Shown here piece by piece: positions 6,064 to 6,579 of a stretch of 6,579 nucleotides of DNA. Position numbers and translations under genes: made by a program. Every line of letters starts with the position of its first letter. Within the stretch, counting starts at the first letter, position 1. Origin of the DNA: Flavobacteriales bacterium (GTDB lineage: Bacteria > Bacteroidota > Bacteroidia > Flavobacteriales > Crocinitomicaceae); contig CANCEQ010000171.1 of the NCBI GenBank assembly GCA_947375085.1, positions 1 through 6,579 on the forward strand, in the 5' to 3' direction. The notes below the pieces were generated by a model, which saw only the letters and a list, made by a program, of their open reading frames with translations, had not been told where the DNA came from and did no database searches.

Positions 6064-6579
6064 TTAAAGAACTACAAAGTCAGTTACTACTTCTTCATCG
6101 TCTTCGTCTTCAACTGGCTTAACAGCACCACGCGCCATACGAACAGAAACAACAACAGAACTATGAGGATCTAAAATTGTAACTCCAGGAATTTGAACTT
6201 GTCCTACACGGATAGAACGTCCAATTTTCAATGAAGTAACATCTAAAGTAATAGCATCTGGAATAACACCTGGTAAACCAATAACTCTTAAGTTACGGTA
6301 AGCCTGCATTAATTTACCCCCACTCATAACTCCTTTAGCAGAACCTACGATACGAACTGGTAAAGCAACTCTTACTGGTCTGTTATCTTCTAATTGTAAG
6401 AAGTCAACGTGTTGGATAGTACCTTTAACCGGGTGTTGTTGTAACTCACGAACAACCGCTTTCGCTACTTTTCCATCGATGTTAATTTCGAATTGGTAAA
6501 CTTCTGGAGAATAGATCAATCTTTCGATATCAATAACTTTTACAGAAAAGTGAGTTTGCTCACCTGATCCATAAAGTAC
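6064..6579 (-). CDS. rplY: 50S ribosomal protein L25 / general stress protein Ctc, lacking its N-terminus
   Basis: The CTC-type long form of ribosomal protein L25, which binds 5S rRNA in the large subunit. The frame stays open to the right edge of the window, beginning VLYGSGEQTHFSV, so the gene continues outside. A TTG at 6519 falls inside the conserved ERLIYSPE segment and is not the start. 171 residues are present; the family has about 200, so roughly 30 N-terminal residues are missing. Family landmarks are LIYSPEV, then DGKVAKAVVRELQQHPVKG and IQHVDFLQL of the 5S-binding domain. The C-terminal beta domain follows (VRVALPVRIVGSAKGV, GGKLMQAYRNLRVIGLPG, DVTSLKIGRSIRV). The tail is strongly acidic (EDEDDEE) and ends in TDFVVL. 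Its own terminator follows. Codon use and sequence look like an ordinary core gene. Confidence 0.95.
   Translation of the reverse strand, partial: VLYGSGEQTHFSVKVIDIERLIYSPEVYQFEINIDGKVAKAVVRELQQHPVKGTIQHVDFLQLEDNRPVRVALPVRIVGSAKGVMSGGKLMQAYRNLRVIGLPGVIPDAITLDVTSLKIGRSIRVGQVQIPGVTILDPHSSVVVSVRMARGAVKPVEDEDDEEVVTDFVVL

Noticed and set aside
6517..6519. TTG at 6519 as the start of the L25 protein
   Set aside because: The codon is the Leu of the conserved LIYSPEV segment, and family-like sequence (VLYGSGEQTHFSV) continues upstream to the window edge.

Overview
The window looks like a chromosomal segment from a Bacteroidota bacterium, most likely a member of the Flavobacteriaceae. The DNA is strongly AT-rich. 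Start codons are preceded by A/T-rich sequence rather than clear Shine-Dalgarno motifs. One protein ends in a type IX secretion (T9SS) type A sorting domain, which is specific to this phylum, and another has a fibre-type C-terminal domain common in flavobacterial surface proteins. No species can be named from the sequence alone.

Layout: two core genes, each cut by a window edge, frame an accessory segment. At the left is the 3' two thirds of polA (DNA polymerase I, + strand, proofreading and polymerase domains intact). At the right is most of the gene for ribosomal protein L25/Ctc (- strand, N-terminus missing). Between them lie a small DUF559-type putative endonuclease (- strand) and a probable two-gene operon (+ strand). 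The operon encodes a secreted fibre-like protein with an internal duplication and a C-terminal coiled coil, followed 12 bp later by a secreted protein related to the large (beta) subunit of N,N-dimethylformamidase, which carries the T9SS sorting tail.

The most notable non-coding structure is a G/C-rich palindromic element of about 100 bp present twice in direct orientation, at 1998-2113 and 5866-5962. Both copies have inverted G/C-rich ends around a unique core that matches at 38 of 40 positions. Together they bracket all three accessory genes, and the first copy sits 27 bp from the end of the nuclease gene. This arrangement suggests a non-autonomous palindromic repeat family, possibly linked to the DUF559 nuclease, and an accessory cassette dropped between polA and the L25 gene. 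That link is inference.

Other regulatory structure: a hairpin overlaps the polA stop codon, a strong intrinsic terminator with a second hairpin behind it follows the operon, and a separate terminator serves the L25 gene. Two weak Bacteroidota-type promoter candidates lie in the 294-bp gap between the divergent nuclease and fibre genes. I saw no tRNA, rRNA, CRISPR array or recognisable insertion sequence.
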